Origin: Streptomyces sp. NBC_01549
Lineage (GTDB): Bacteria; Actinomycetota; Actinomycetes; Streptomycetales; Streptomycetaceae
Length of the DNA: 64,000 nt
NCBI RefSeq assembly: GCF_026339955.1
Contig: NZ_JAPEPW010000002.1
Span: 496,001 to 560,000 of the forward strand
Direction of reading: 5' to 3'
Part shown: positions 8,736 through 16,904 of the stretch, piece after piece
How the letters are laid out: the number at the start of each line of letters is the position of its first letter
How positions within the stretch are numbered: the first letter of the stretch is position 1
Translations under genes and position numbers: made by a program
The notes under the pieces: generated by a model
What the model was told of the DNA's origin: nothing
The model's database searches: none
What the model saw: the letters and a program-made list of their open reading frames with translations, nothing else

Positions 8736-9297
8736 GGGCTTCTCCTTCTGGCGACGATCGGCCCGTGGTCGAGGCCGAGAGAGCGGGCCGACAGGGTGTG
8801 GCCGGCTGGCGACGCGCTGAGCAGGGAAGGGCGCTGCACGAGGTGACCCACGAGGGGTGTGACGGAACTCGGCGGCGCGCGACAGGTGGGGGGCGTGAAG
8901 GAACGGTGAACGTTCAAGAGCAGACTGACATCGCATGCACAGTCTTGTCATGGAGATGACAAAGTAACGGCTGAAATTGGCTATTGATTGCTGGATGTTC
9001 ACCCCGACTCAGGGCGCTTTTCGGCCGGGGCCGGACGGTCAGGGGAGCACGGGTGACACGGGTGACGAACGGCGCGAAGGTCCGGCGGGTGGGTCGATCA
9101 GGCGGCGCGGGCCGGTCGGCATCCCAGCGGAAGAGCCACATCGTCCGTGACCACGTCGCAGGCGGACAGAGCACGTTCGGCGGGGCCACGCGTCAGAGTG
9201 CCCTCTCGCAAGAACGCTGTGCCCTCCTCCGAACGTGCCCGATCGGCCGGCGTCCAGGCCTGGAATACGCCCGTACGGTGGTCAGTTGTACCCGGGC
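8736..9297. other. Intergenic region between divergent protease and nitroreductase genes
   Basis: No convincing gene is visible. The part near 8890-9010 is clearly lower in GC than its surroundings and carries short TTGA- and TTC-rich stretches on the minus strand, so the protease promoter probably lies there, giving a leader of over 150 bases. I could not assign -35 and -10 boxes with confidence. Confidence 0.4.
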
Positions 9298-9858
9298 GTG
9301 CAACGTGATCCGGAACCACCCGCCGGCCTCCATCCTCTCTTGGCGGGACGGTTCAGCCCTTACAAGTTCGACCCGTCGGCCGCCGTCGACGACCACTCCC
9401 TCGACTTGCTGCTGGAAGCCGCACGGTGGGCACCGTCCGCGGGGAACTCCCAGCCATGGGGGTTCTTCACGAGCCGGCCCGGTGAGCGGGAGCACGAAAG
9501 GGTGGTGCGCCATCTCGCGCCCAGCTCGGCCCGGTGGGCGACGGACGCAGGCCTCCTCGTCGTCACGCTGGCGCGCCGCTACGTCGGCGACACGCGGCTG
9601 CTCTACTCCGAGTTCGCGGACTACGACCTCGGGCAGGCCGTCGCCCACCTGACCGTCCAGGGCCAGGCGATGGGACTGGACGCCCACCAGTTCAGGGCCT
9701 TCGACCTGGAAGGCCTCACCGAAGAACTGTGCCCGGACCCGGGATGGGTGATCGTCTCCATGATCGCGCTCGGAAAGGCCGCCGAAGGGCCGGCGGCGAG
9801 CCGCGACCGACGCAGCGTCGCCGACCTGCGTTCCGCCCCCTGGTCGCTGTCGGAGTAG
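9298..9858 (+). CDS. Nitroreductase family protein
   Basis: The product (186 residues from GTG 9298) is an FMN-dependent nitroreductase-fold protein: HPLLAGRFSPYKFDPSA at the N-terminus, the LLLEAARWAPSAGNSQPW motif that contacts FMN phosphate, GQAVAHLTVQGQAMGLDAHQ in the dimer helix, and GWVIVSMIALGKA near the C-terminus. The family reduces nitro groups, quinones or related acceptors with NAD(P)H. The start is uncertain: a GTG at 9235 would add 21 residues, and neither site has a clear ribosome-binding sequence. The family core begins at HPLLAGRF, so the shorter form is sufficient. Confidence 0.82.
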   Translation: MQRDPEPPAGLHPLLAGRFSPYKFDPSAAVDDHSLDLLLEAARWAPSAGNSQPWGFFTSRPGEREHERVVRHLAPSSARWATDAGLLVVTLARRYVGDTRLLYSEFADYDLGQAVAHLTVQGQAMGLDAHQFRAFDLEGLTEELCPDPGWVIVSMIALGKAAEGPAASRDRRSVADLRSAPWSLSE

Positions 9859-10065
9859 CACTGTGACCGGGCGGTTCGCCGGGTCGGCGGTGATGCTCAT
9901 GACCGACCTGCTCTCTCGACACCCTGCGTCCCGTCATCGGACATGACCCGAGCACGGGTTGCCACCCCTTTGCCGGCTGGTTCATCGCTTCCATGGGTAC
10001 AGTGGGCGGGGGCCCCGGGCGCGCCAGGACACGGACCGGCCCGGTACGGGAAGCCAGGCCTGACC

Positions 10066-10980
10066 ATGAATCAGCGGAATCGGCGGGACCAGGGTGCGCG
10101 CCGTCGACCGGTGCGGTTCGCTACGTTCAATGTGCTGCACGGCCGACCGCTGCCGAACGGCACGCCCTTCTCCCCCGCCCCGAACCCGGCCGACGATCCG
10201 CTCGCCCGAGCTGTCCTGTCCCTGGGCGCCGATGTGCTGGCGTTGCAGGAACTGGACCGCCTCCAGGAGCGCTCGGGCGGGATCGACCAGGCGTCGGTCG
10301 CCGTCGACGCGGCAGGACTGAAGCACTGGCGCTACGCGAGCGCGTTCCACGCCCGTTCCACACCGCAGCGGGGATGGGTCCTCGATCCGGCCGAGCCGGG
10401 GTTGCGGGTGTACGGCCCACGGGACGCGAGTTCGGCCACGGATGTCCCCTCGCACGGAATCGCTTTACTCTCCCGGTTTCCGGTACGGGAGTGGCGGGCC
10501 CGGCGGTTGGCCCCGGCACCCCTCGCTATGCCCCTGAGAATGGCCGGGCGACCCGGGCTCACCATGGTTCGGGACCAGCCGCGCGCCGCGCTGGCCGCCG
10601 TACTGGAGGGCCCGGGTGGTCCGTTCACTGCGGTGGCGGTGCATCTGTCGTTCGTACCGGGATGGAACATCCGGCAGCTCCTCGCGGTCCGCGGCTGGAT
10701 CGCCGACCTGCCCTCACCTCATGTCCTGCTGGGCGACTTCAACCTGGTCGGCGTCCTGCCCAGGGCCGTACTCAACGCGCCCCGCAAGGCCCACACCGCA
10801 CCGTCGCCCCGCGGTTGGCGGGATCTGGCCCGCATCCCGACCTATCCCGCGCACCGTCCGGTCGTGCAGTTCGACCATGTGCTCGCGACCGGCGTCGGCG
10901 TGAGCGCGGCGAGCGGAGCGCGCGCACCGGTGACGGGGATCTCGGACCATCGCCCGCTCGTGCTGGAACTGTCCCTTTGA
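10066..10980 (+). CDS. Endonuclease/exonuclease/phosphatase (EEP) family protein
   Basis: This 304-residue protein has the DNase I-like EEP fold: ATFNVLHGRP at the start, DVLALQELDR with the metal-binding Glu, HGIALLSRFPV, LLGDFNLVG with catalytic Asp and Asn, and GISDHRPLVLEL with the closing Asp-His. Members cleave phosphodiester bonds in nucleic acids, phospholipids or small phosphodiesters; the sequence does not tell which. No signal peptide is present. The ATG at 10066 follows a weak GGGAAG/CCAGG region; longer in-frame extensions are Pro/Gly/Ala-rich and unlikely to be translated. Confidence 0.85.
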   Translation: MNQRNRRDQGARRRPVRFATFNVLHGRPLPNGTPFSPAPNPADDPLARAVLSLGADVLALQELDRLQERSGGIDQASVAVDAAGLKHWRYASAFHARSTPQRGWVLDPAEPGLRVYGPRDASSATDVPSHGIALLSRFPVREWRARRLAPAPLAMPLRMAGRPGLTMVRDQPRAALAAVLEGPGGPFTAVAVHLSFVPGWNIRQLLAVRGWIADLPSPHVLLGDFNLVGVLPRAVLNAPRKAHTAPSPRGWRDLARIPTYPAHRPVVQFDHVLATGVGVSAASGARAPVTGISDHRPLVLELSL

Positions 10981-10992
10981 ACCTCGTCCGTT

Positions 10993-11145
10993 CTACTCCT
11001 GCGTGGTCGCGTCCAGGAGGCGGACGGCTTCTTCCGTGTCGCCGAGGTGCTCGGCCAGCGCTGCCCGGGCTCGGAGCGCGGCCGCGCGCTGGCCGCCGAC
11101 GCCCAGGCGGTCCGCCTCACGCTCGGCCTGCGTGGCTGGGATCAC
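10993..11145 (-). pseudogene. C-terminal scrap of a TPR-type regulator (or 50-residue ORF)
   Basis: The frame reads AEREADRLGVGGQRAAALRA, RAALAEHLGDTEEAVRLLDA and then stops. The pattern Ala-Arg-Ala-Leu-Ala-x-x-Leu-Gly-Asp-x-x-x-Ala resembles the TPR-like C-terminal end of large actinomycete regulators. A GTG at 11145 lies just after the P450 stop, with TTGAGG close by, so a translated 50-residue peptide coupled to the P450 is possible. No upstream part of such a regulator is present. I favour a gene remnant. Confidence 0.35.
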
Positions 11146-11150
11146 GGGCC

Positions 11151-12557
11151 TCAACGGCCCGTCCGTATCAGGCCCGTCAGGTAGCGCCAGAGCGACGAGC
11201 GGCGCTGGACGGCCTGGTCCGTCACCACCGTCCCGGGTGTGTCGGGTGTGTCAGGTGTGTCTGATTCCGGCTCCGCGGCCCGTTCCTGCTCTTCCGGCGC
11301 CAACAGGGCGACCGGCGAGGCGAGTTCGTACCGTACGGGCAGCGATCGCAGTCCGCGCATGAACGGGGAGGAGCGCCAGGGCAGTTGGTCCACCGGGAGG
11401 GCGAGTTCCAGGTGGGAGAAGCGCTCGAACAGCCGGCTCACACCCGTCGCCGCGACCGTCGACGCCAGCTCGCGCGCCGGGCACTGGCGCCGGCCCGCGC
11501 CCCACGCGAGATGCGCCCGGGTGCTGATCGTCGTGTTGGCCACCACGTGGTCGGCGAAGACGGGATCGGCGTGCGCGGCGGCGGAGGACACCCACACCGG
11601 ATCGCCTTCGCGGATGGTGTAGTTGCCGAGGGGAGTGTCCTTCGCCGCGAACCTCGGTACGAAGTTCACCAGCGGCGGCTTGCGCATGACGACCCGGTTC
11701 ATGGTCTCCCTGACCATCCCGGCGGACAGGCTGGCCCGCGCGCCGCCCTCCCCCGCGATGACCTCGACCACGGTGTTGGAGATCAGGATGCCGACGTGGT
11801 CGGACGTCATGCCGAGCAGCATGAACAACTCACGGGCAAGCGCGTCGAGGGAGAGGTCGGGGTGGGTGGCCAGCAGGTAGGAGGGGAAGTCGTCGCCCGG
11901 CCGTGTCCGCTTGGCCGCCGCCAGCTCCACCAGGGTCTCCAGCAGGCGTTCCAGGGCGGGTTCCGCGTCCGGCCCCGCGTCGAGCACCCGCCGCATGTCC
12001 ATCAGCGCGTCGTCGCCCTGTGAGCCGGGGAAGCCGAGCAGATGGCTTGCCACCATCAGCGGCAGCGGTCGCGCGAACTGCGCCGACAGGTCGGCCACGC
12101 CCGTGCCGCCGCCCTGTCCCAACAGGGTGATCAGTTCGTCGGCGTGGGCCGTGACGGCCGTCTTCAGCCGCTTCGTCTGAGGATGGCGCGGGTCCTGGAA
12201 GGGTTTGAGCGCCGCGTCCCAGGCCGTACGCAGCGGCTGGTAGCCGGGACCGCCCTGGATCAGCACATGGTTCACCTCCAGGGAGGGGCCGAGCGGCCAG
12301 TCGGCGGGAACCCTGCCCTCCGACCGGGCCCGCCAGTTCTCCAGGCCCTTCGGCCACGCGTCGTCGTCCTGGAGGACCTGGAGCGACTCGCGGTACCCCA
12401 GGACCAACCACGCGGGGACGCCCAGCAGGTCGACCGGCGCGACCGGGCCGTGACGCTGCCTCAGCCGCTCGTACACGAGCGCGGGGCGCGTCTCGTAGTC
12501 CCGGGTCATCAGCGGCTGCGCGCTCATCGCCTCCAGCCGCGTGTCGTCCACGTCCAT
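11151..12557 (-). CDS. Cytochrome P450 lacking the ExxR arginine (CYP157-like)
   Basis: This 468-residue P450 has the haem-ligand loop WGAGRRQCPARELA with Cys359. The K-helix, where P450s carry ExxR, reads VRETMNRVVMRKPP: Glu284 is followed by Thr-Met-Asn, so the arginine is absent. The I-helix also lacks the usual acidic-Thr pair (LLGMTSDHVGIL). Loss of ExxR is known in the actinomycete CYP157 family, normally found in conservon operons; no conservon genes are seen here. A Ser/Asp/Thr/Pro-rich linker with a repeated DTP triplet precedes a basic, possibly amphipathic C-terminus. ATG 12557 follows GGCGGAG; a GTG ten codons earlier is possible. Confidence 0.85.
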   Translation of the reverse strand: MDVDDTRLEAMSAQPLMTRDYETRPALVYERLRQRHGPVAPVDLLGVPAWLVLGYRESLQVLQDDDAWPKGLENWRARSEGRVPADWPLGPSLEVNHVLIQGGPGYQPLRTAWDAALKPFQDPRHPQTKRLKTAVTAHADELITLLGQGGGTGVADLSAQFARPLPLMVASHLLGFPGSQGDDALMDMRRVLDAGPDAEPALERLLETLVELAAAKRTRPGDDFPSYLLATHPDLSLDALARELFMLLGMTSDHVGILISNTVVEVIAGEGGARASLSAGMVRETMNRVVMRKPPLVNFVPRFAAKDTPLGNYTIREGDPVWVSSAAAHADPVFADHVVANTTISTRAHLAWGAGRRQCPARELASTVAATGVSRLFERFSHLELALPVDQLPWRSSPFMRGLRSLPVRYELASPVALLAPEEQERAAEPESDTPDTPDTPGTVVTDQAVQRRSSLWRYLTGLIRTGR

Positions 12558-12621
12558 GGCTCCGCCGTCCCCCACGTGGGATTCCACCGTTCGCAGCCCT
12601 CCGACATTCCCCGCCCCGGCG

Positions 12622-12654
12622 CCGGTTCGTAGCCCCTCAGTGGCTACGAACCGG
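12622..12654. terminator. Perfect 13-bp hairpin terminator
   Basis: Arms 12622-12634 (CCGGTTCGTAGCC) and 12642-12654 are perfect inverted copies around a seven-base loop. The hairpin sits after the MFS gene and before the P450 gene, both on the minus strand, so it probably ends the MFS transcript and separates the two units. Confidence 0.65.
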
Positions 12655-12708
12655 TGGCAGACCTTACCCCAGGCCGCGTGAACGGGCCGCTGCGGGGCGC
12701 CACTTGGT

Positions 12709-13989
12709 TCAGGCCGTGACCTGCGCTGGTTTGCCCGGGGTGCGCAGGACCGGATCGGTGCGCAGTCGCAGGAAGGCGAGTCCGAGGGCGACGGCCTGCA
12801 GCGCGGCGCACACCGCGATGACGTAGTCGAGGGCCCACGGTGAGGTGAGGGCGACCACGATGCCCGCGAGCGGGAAGGGCAGCAGCAGAAGCAGGATGGT
12901 CAGGGAGAGGGTGCTGCCGAAGACCGCGGCCGGGATGAGGAGTGAGCGCAGGGTGCGCAGGACGACGGTCAGGCCGCCGTCGCCCGCCATGAACAGCGCC
13001 ATGAGGACGACGTACGCGGTGTACGTGGGCGCGTGGGCCAGGGCGAGACAGGCCGCGGACGCGACGGTGGAGCACACCACGCCGACTCCCCACAGGCCCA
13101 GCCGGTTGAGCGCGAAGCGGCAGACCGTGACCGTCAGGAGCGTGGAGGCCGCGGCCACCGACCAGAGGGTGCCGACGGCCGCGGGGGAGAGACCGAAGCG
13201 CTCGACGACGATGATCGGGCTGGCGGACTGGAGCAACCCGAGTGCGAGGTTGGAGACGGTCAGGCCGCCCACCAGCCAGCCGAGCGCGGGCAGTGAACGC
13301 AGCGTCCGCCAGCCCGTCCTGAGGCCCACTCCCCGCTGTGTGGTGCCGGGCTGGGAGCCGCGAAGGGGGGTCGGCGGGGTCTGCAGGCCGAGGGCCGCCG
13401 CCAGACACGACAGCACGCTCAGAACGGCGAGCATGTGGGCCGGCCCGGCCAGCAGCAGGACGCCGCCGAGCGCGGGTCCGGTGAGCGTCGCCGTCTGGTC
13501 GATGCCGATCAGGACAGCCTGAACCTTGTGTGCCTGGGTGTCCGCGCGGCGGCTGACGATCGCGCCCACTGCTTCGTTGGCGATGAAGCTGAACTGCGTC
13601 AGGGTGCCGGTCGCGGCGGCCAGTGCCATCACGACGAGTGTCTCCGCCGTGCCCCGCTCCAGCATCGTCAGCGCGACGCTCCCGCCCGCCACGAGCACCG
13701 CGCGCGCCGAGGAGGCGAGGAAGAACACGATGGCGGCCCCCCGCCGGTCGACGAGATCACCGGCCAGGCCGAAGGCCGCCACCCGCGGCAGCCACTCCAG
13801 CGCGAAGGCCAGGCCGGTCAGCGAGGCGGATTCGGTCGTGGCCAGCACCAGGAGCGGCATGGCGTACGTCGACATGGAGAAGGCGAGCGCGTCGAAGGCT
13901 CGCGGTGCGTAGACCCGGCGGAGCAGGCTGCCGGGAGGTACGGCGGCATGCCGACCGGCCGGTCGGCCCTCGTACAGTTGAATGGTCAC
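12709..13989 (-). CDS. MFS transporter (EntS-like exporter family)
   Basis: The 426-residue product is a 12-helix major facilitator. Early residues read FDALAFSMSTYAMPLLVLAT, and the helix 2-3 loop is AGDLVDRRGAA, matching the MFS motif with Asp-Arg-Arg-Gly. Such proteins often export siderophores or drugs; substrate cannot be deduced. GTG 13989 is the first start in frame with the transmembrane pattern. Its upstream region contains a run of nine C residues (minus strand) 7-16 bases before the start, where a ribosome site would be, so translation may be weak or variable. Confidence 0.85.
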   Translation of the reverse strand: MTIQLYEGRPAGRHAAVPPGSLLRRVYAPRAFDALAFSMSTYAMPLLVLATTESASLTGLAFALEWLPRVAAFGLAGDLVDRRGAAIVFFLASSARAVLVAGGSVALTMLERGTAETLVVMALAAATGTLTQFSFIANEAVGAIVSRRADTQAHKVQAVLIGIDQTATLTGPALGGVLLLAGPAHMLAVLSVLSCLAAALGLQTPPTPLRGSQPGTTQRGVGLRTGWRTLRSLPALGWLVGGLTVSNLALGLLQSASPIIVVERFGLSPAAVGTLWSVAAASTLLTVTVCRFALNRLGLWGVGVVCSTVASAACLALAHAPTYTAYVVLMALFMAGDGGLTVVLRTLRSLLIPAAVFGSTLSLTILLLLLPFPLAGIVVALTSPWALDYVIAVCAALQAVALGLAFLRLRTDPVLRTPGKPAQVTA

Positions 13990-14566
13990 GGAGTATGGGG
14001 GGGGGCTTTCACTCAGCTGTGATAGGGAACGCCCGGCGGGCTCAGACAGCCCTCAGGCAGGCAGGTGCACGACAGTCATCGAGCCTGGGAGCCGCCCCGC
14101 CGTCCACGGTGCGGCGTCCCGGCGGCGGTCGGCTCGACACCGCTGGAGCACCTACGGGGTTGTACGGGCCGCCTCGCCACCAGGACCGGTGCAGAGAGGA
14201 CTGTTCGTCCACGCCATGGCGCGATGTCGGGTCACGCGAACTCCGCTCGGAATGAAGGCGAGTCGGGAAACGGGCATGCGGGATGAATCGACACGACCGA
14301 GACCGGGGAAGGGGCATCGACGCAAGCCTTGTTTAGGCATCAACATCTGTGCAGCCACAAGGTAGCCGATACTTCGGGATCACCCGAAAGGGTAATCGGC
14401 CAAAGTCACCGGCCTGCGGCTGAATATGACATCAGCAACTCGGGGGCCGTGCAAGAGGAGCGCCGGATCCCGGTCGACCGGATGCGGTGGCGCCCCGCCG
14501 AACCGGCGTCACGCCCGGTCGATCGCGGCGGCCGCGGGGGACGTATCGACGTGTCAGCATGGGCCG
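13990..14566. other. Non-coding region between divergent MFS and Nudix genes
   Basis: I see no convincing coding sequence. The region contains the nine-G run at 13997-14005 next to the MFS start, and a composite dyad at 14365-14400. The stretch 14300-14450 is less GC-rich than its flanks, as promoters in this kind of genome usually are. Confidence 0.4.
14365..14400. promoter_or_regulatory. Nested dyad upstream of the Nudix gene
   Basis: Outer arms GCCGAT (14365-14370) and ATCGGC (14395-14400) enclose inner arms TTCGGG (14373-14378) and CCCGAA (14383-14388) around a four-base ATCA loop. As RNA this would be a hairpin with an asymmetric internal loop; as DNA it is a 36-bp symmetric site. It is followed by an AT-richer stretch. 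No known riboswitch or operator could be assigned. Confidence 0.35.
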
Positions 14567-15310
14567 GTGACCGAACCGTTGTCCTCATCCGGTGTGCGGC
14601 TCATGGACGTTGGCCGCCTTCGTCTGGTCGAAACGCGGGCCCCATGGGTGTCGCCCGAGGAACGGCTTGCCATGGACCGCGCCTGGGAAGAGGCGGTGTC
14701 CGGGAATCCGTATCTCTTCGACGGGCCGATGGTTGCCTGCGTGGGGTGGGAACGGCAGGAGCGGGAGCTGGTCCTCTCGTGGGCGAGGGCGACGTACCGC
14801 TATCGGGCGCTTCGCGGGATCCGGGGCGTCAACGCGTGGACGCCAGGGTCCGTGTTCGTGACCGTCCTGCAGCCGACGGACGACGGGGAACTGGTCGTGG
14901 GCCGGGAGTCGGCAACCACGTCGGCTCCCGGCCGCTGGCAGTTGCCGGGCGGGGTGGCCGAGCCGCCGGAGGCGGGTGCCACCCTCGATCTGTCCGCGCT
15001 GGGGCGGCACGCCGCCCGAGAGCTGGCCGAGGAGACCGGAATCGACGTGGAGCCCGAGGACCTGACCCTGTGGGGCGTCACCCGGGGAAACACCGGGAAC
15101 GTCGGTGTCCACTTCCTCGCGCCTCGCCTGCCGGTGGCCCTCGTACACGAGAGCCACGCGGCCCTGGTGGCCTCGTCCGCCGCGCAGGAGCCCGGCCCGG
15201 AGCTGGACCGGCTCACGAGCGTGCGCTCCGCGGCGCAGGTGACCGGGCTCGGCCGGTATGCGGATTACCTGCCGGACGTGGTGCGCCGGTATGTGAGGGC
15301 AGCGCGATGA
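14567..15310 (+). CDS. Nudix hydrolase
   Basis: The 247-residue protein contains a Nudix box: GRWQLPGGVAEPP leading after an insertion to ARELAEETGID, matching REUxEExGU. The insertion between GG and the helix is longer than usual (about ten residues, rich in Ala and Leu). The N-terminal 110 residues form an extra domain without a recognised family. The enzyme would hydrolyse a nucleoside diphosphate linked to another moiety; the substrate is not predictable. GTG 14567 is chosen; an ATG at 14603 would remove twelve residues. Neither has a strong ribosome site, so the start is uncertain. Confidence 0.8.
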   Translation: MTEPLSSSGVRLMDVGRLRLVETRAPWVSPEERLAMDRAWEEAVSGNPYLFDGPMVACVGWERQERELVLSWARATYRYRALRGIRGVNAWTPGSVFVTVLQPTDDGELVVGRESATTSAPGRWQLPGGVAEPPEAGATLDLSALGRHAARELAEETGIDVEPEDLTLWGVTRGNTGNVGVHFLAPRLPVALVHESHAALVASSAAQEPGPELDRLTSVRSAAQVTGLGRYADYLPDVVRRYVRAAR

Positions 15311-15459
15311 GCTCTTCTGTGGCGAACCGGCAGAAGCGGACCCGAACGGTGAAATCGCACCCTCCGGTTTGCGGTGTCCACCTCCGGGCCACACGGTGAA
15401 GAAAGGCATGTCGCCGCACCGCACTCGTCGGCGGCCTCGAGAGGAAGCTCAGGGGCAAG

Positions 15460-15594
15460 ATGAGGGAGACCCTCGGCAAAGCCCTGGGCGACAAATCCAT
15501 GCAGAGGGCGGGCCGCGGCGAGCAGCTGCGCGGCAAGGCCCAGGCGATGACCGAAAGGGCCGCGGGCCAGATCCGCCATCGGACCAAGCACTGA
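15460..15594 (+). CDS. CsbD-like small stress protein, short form
   Basis: The 44-residue product MRETLGKALGDKSMQRAGRG followed by EQLRGKAQAMTERAAGQ has the charged, helix-forming G-K-x-x-E/Q repeat pattern of the CsbD family of general stress proteins. A normal CsbD is about 55-70 residues and begins earlier (KxxGKxxET). In frame the upstream residues RKLRGK are present but lack a start, so the gene may be truncated at its 5' end by a frameshift. AGGGGCAAG before the ATG at 15460 offers a ribosome site. Confidence 0.55.
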   Translation: MRETLGKALGDKSMQRAGRGEQLRGKAQAMTERAAGQIRHRTKH

Positions 15595-15710
15595 GGATGA
15601 CGGTCCGGGCGTCCCGGGTACGGTCGTCAGCGCCCTGGGGCACGGTCCTTAGCGCCGTGGGTGTACGGACCGTGCCGCTCGGTCCGCGCACGGCGATGAG
15701 CGGCGTTCCG

Positions 15711-15746
15711 GCCTCCCGGCCGGGGCCGCCCTCCCGGCCGGGGCCG
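15711..15746 (+). repeat. Two tandem copies of an 18-bp GC-rich unit
   Basis: The unit CCTCCCGGCCGGGGCCGC occurs twice head to tail in a non-coding stretch between the CsbD-like gene and the convergent gene. It is probably slippage-derived; no function is suggested. Confidence 0.6.
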
Positions 15747-15857
15747 CCGGGCGACCGTGCCGGGGACGTCACCTCCCGTTCGCGTCCGCCGGATCGGCGC
15801 GTGGCGGGCCTGCTCCGCCCTGCCACACGCCCCTCGAGTCGCATGGCTCAGGGAGCC

Positions 15858-16274
15858 CTACGCGTTCGTCAGCCGAAGCCGTAGATCGACCTCCTGGTCG
15901 CCGGAGGCGGATCCGGACACCTGGACGTCGAAGGCCGACGTGAGGGTCTCCCGCAGCCGGTCCACCGCCACGGGGCCGCCTTGGAGCTCCACGGTGACGG
16001 AGCCGTTCAGGGAGCTTTCCGGCGGGAGCGCCGCGTCGCGCGCGTCTCGCCCGACGAGGAAGGCTCCGGTCCAGGTGTCGGACGGGACGGTGCTGTCGTG
16101 CCGTGGCGTCTCGTCGCCGCTCTCCGGAGCGAAGCGCGTACCCAGGACGCGCAACACGGTGTCCGCGTCCGCGACGGAGCAGGTGTCCAGGACGACCTGC
16201 ACCAGCTCCGGGGAAGAGGCCCGCCGATCGGTCGGGTCGACGGATGACGAAGTGTCGTGCGCGGTGCTGTTCAT
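15858..16274 (-). CDS. Hypothetical protein, 138 residues
   Basis: The product begins MNSTAHDTSSSVDPTDRRAS and is acidic, with SPELVQVVLDTCSVADADTV and a C-terminal alternating segment SGSASGDQEVDLRLRLTNA. No membrane segment or signal peptide is visible. I do not recognise the family. It shows strong third-position G/C bias, so I take it as real. Its start ATG follows a GAGGACATC stretch. The next minus-strand coding sequence upstream is a deleted F420-dependent oxidoreductase. Confidence 0.55.
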   Translation of the reverse strand: MNSTAHDTSSSVDPTDRRASSPELVQVVLDTCSVADADTVLRVLGTRFAPESGDETPRHDSTVPSDTWTGAFLVGRDARDAALPPESSLNGSVTVELQGGPVAVDRLRETLTSAFDVQVSGSASGDQEVDLRLRLTNA

Positions 16275-16349
16275 GATGTCCTCTCACGTCTCCTGGTCGT
16301 GCCCGGCACCGGCGGTGCGGGGCCGAACCGCGTGCGGATCGCGTTGTCG

Positions 16350-16708
16350 TCAGAGTTCGCACAGGGCGGGCAGCGGTGCCTTCTCGGCCCAGGCGATGAA
16401 CGGAAGTTGCTGGTCGCCGCCCACCCGCACCAGGACGATCTCGGCGACGCCCGCCTCCACGAATGTGTCGACGTCGTCGCCGCGCGGGATGGCCTCGGCG
16501 GTGTCCTCCGGCGTGACGTACTGGGTAGCGCCGTCGAAACCCGAGGGGACCGGCAGTTCTGCGTTGACGGTTCGGCGCTGACGGGCCGGCCGCCGAGAGC
16601 ACAGCGGAACTGTTCGTGCGCGCGGGCCACCGCGACAAGGTCACGGGGGCCGGTCTGCTCGGTCATCACCGCGTAGCCGATATGCGCCATATTCTTCGCA
16701 TTACCCAT
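16350..16708 (-). pseudogene. F420-dependent LLM-class oxidoreductase, internally deleted
   Basis: The minus strand encodes a normal N-terminus, MAHIGYAVMTEQTGPRDLVA, typical of the TIGR03557 family of F420-dependent luciferase-like oxidoreductases. After about 45 residues it switches to another frame encoding AELPVPSGFDGATQYVTPED, IVLVRVGGDQQLPFIAWAEK and a stop at 16350, which is the family's C-terminus. Roughly 200-230 central residues, including most of the barrel, are missing, and the halves are out of frame. The gene is certainly non-functional as an oxidoreductase. The start could be 16690, 16708 or 16714. Confidence 0.8.
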
Positions 16709-16904
16709 ACCCATGATCCGAAACATCCCACCGCTGGACGCCGTGCGCGTCGCGGCCGCGTGGACCGCGTCTCGACGGCGACCTGCGGGAACCTGATCAA
16801 GATTGGCCGCCTCGGCATCGAGAAGACCGGGCCGTCGGCCCGTACCCATGGTCACGGGGTCGCCCGCCCCTGACATGGCCGACATTCGAAGAACAGGCAG
16901 CCTC

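Noticed and set aside
8895..8911. Possible PHO box upstream of the metalloprotease (GTTCACC followed by CTTCACG on the minus strand)
   Set aside because: Only two imperfect units at the correct 11-base period; too weak without a promoter or a weight-matrix score.
15307..15399. 30-residue frame overlapping the Nudix stop (MSSSVANRQKRTRTVKSHPP)
   Set aside because: It has an ATGA overlap, but no recognisable domain and a composition like antisense or chance frames.
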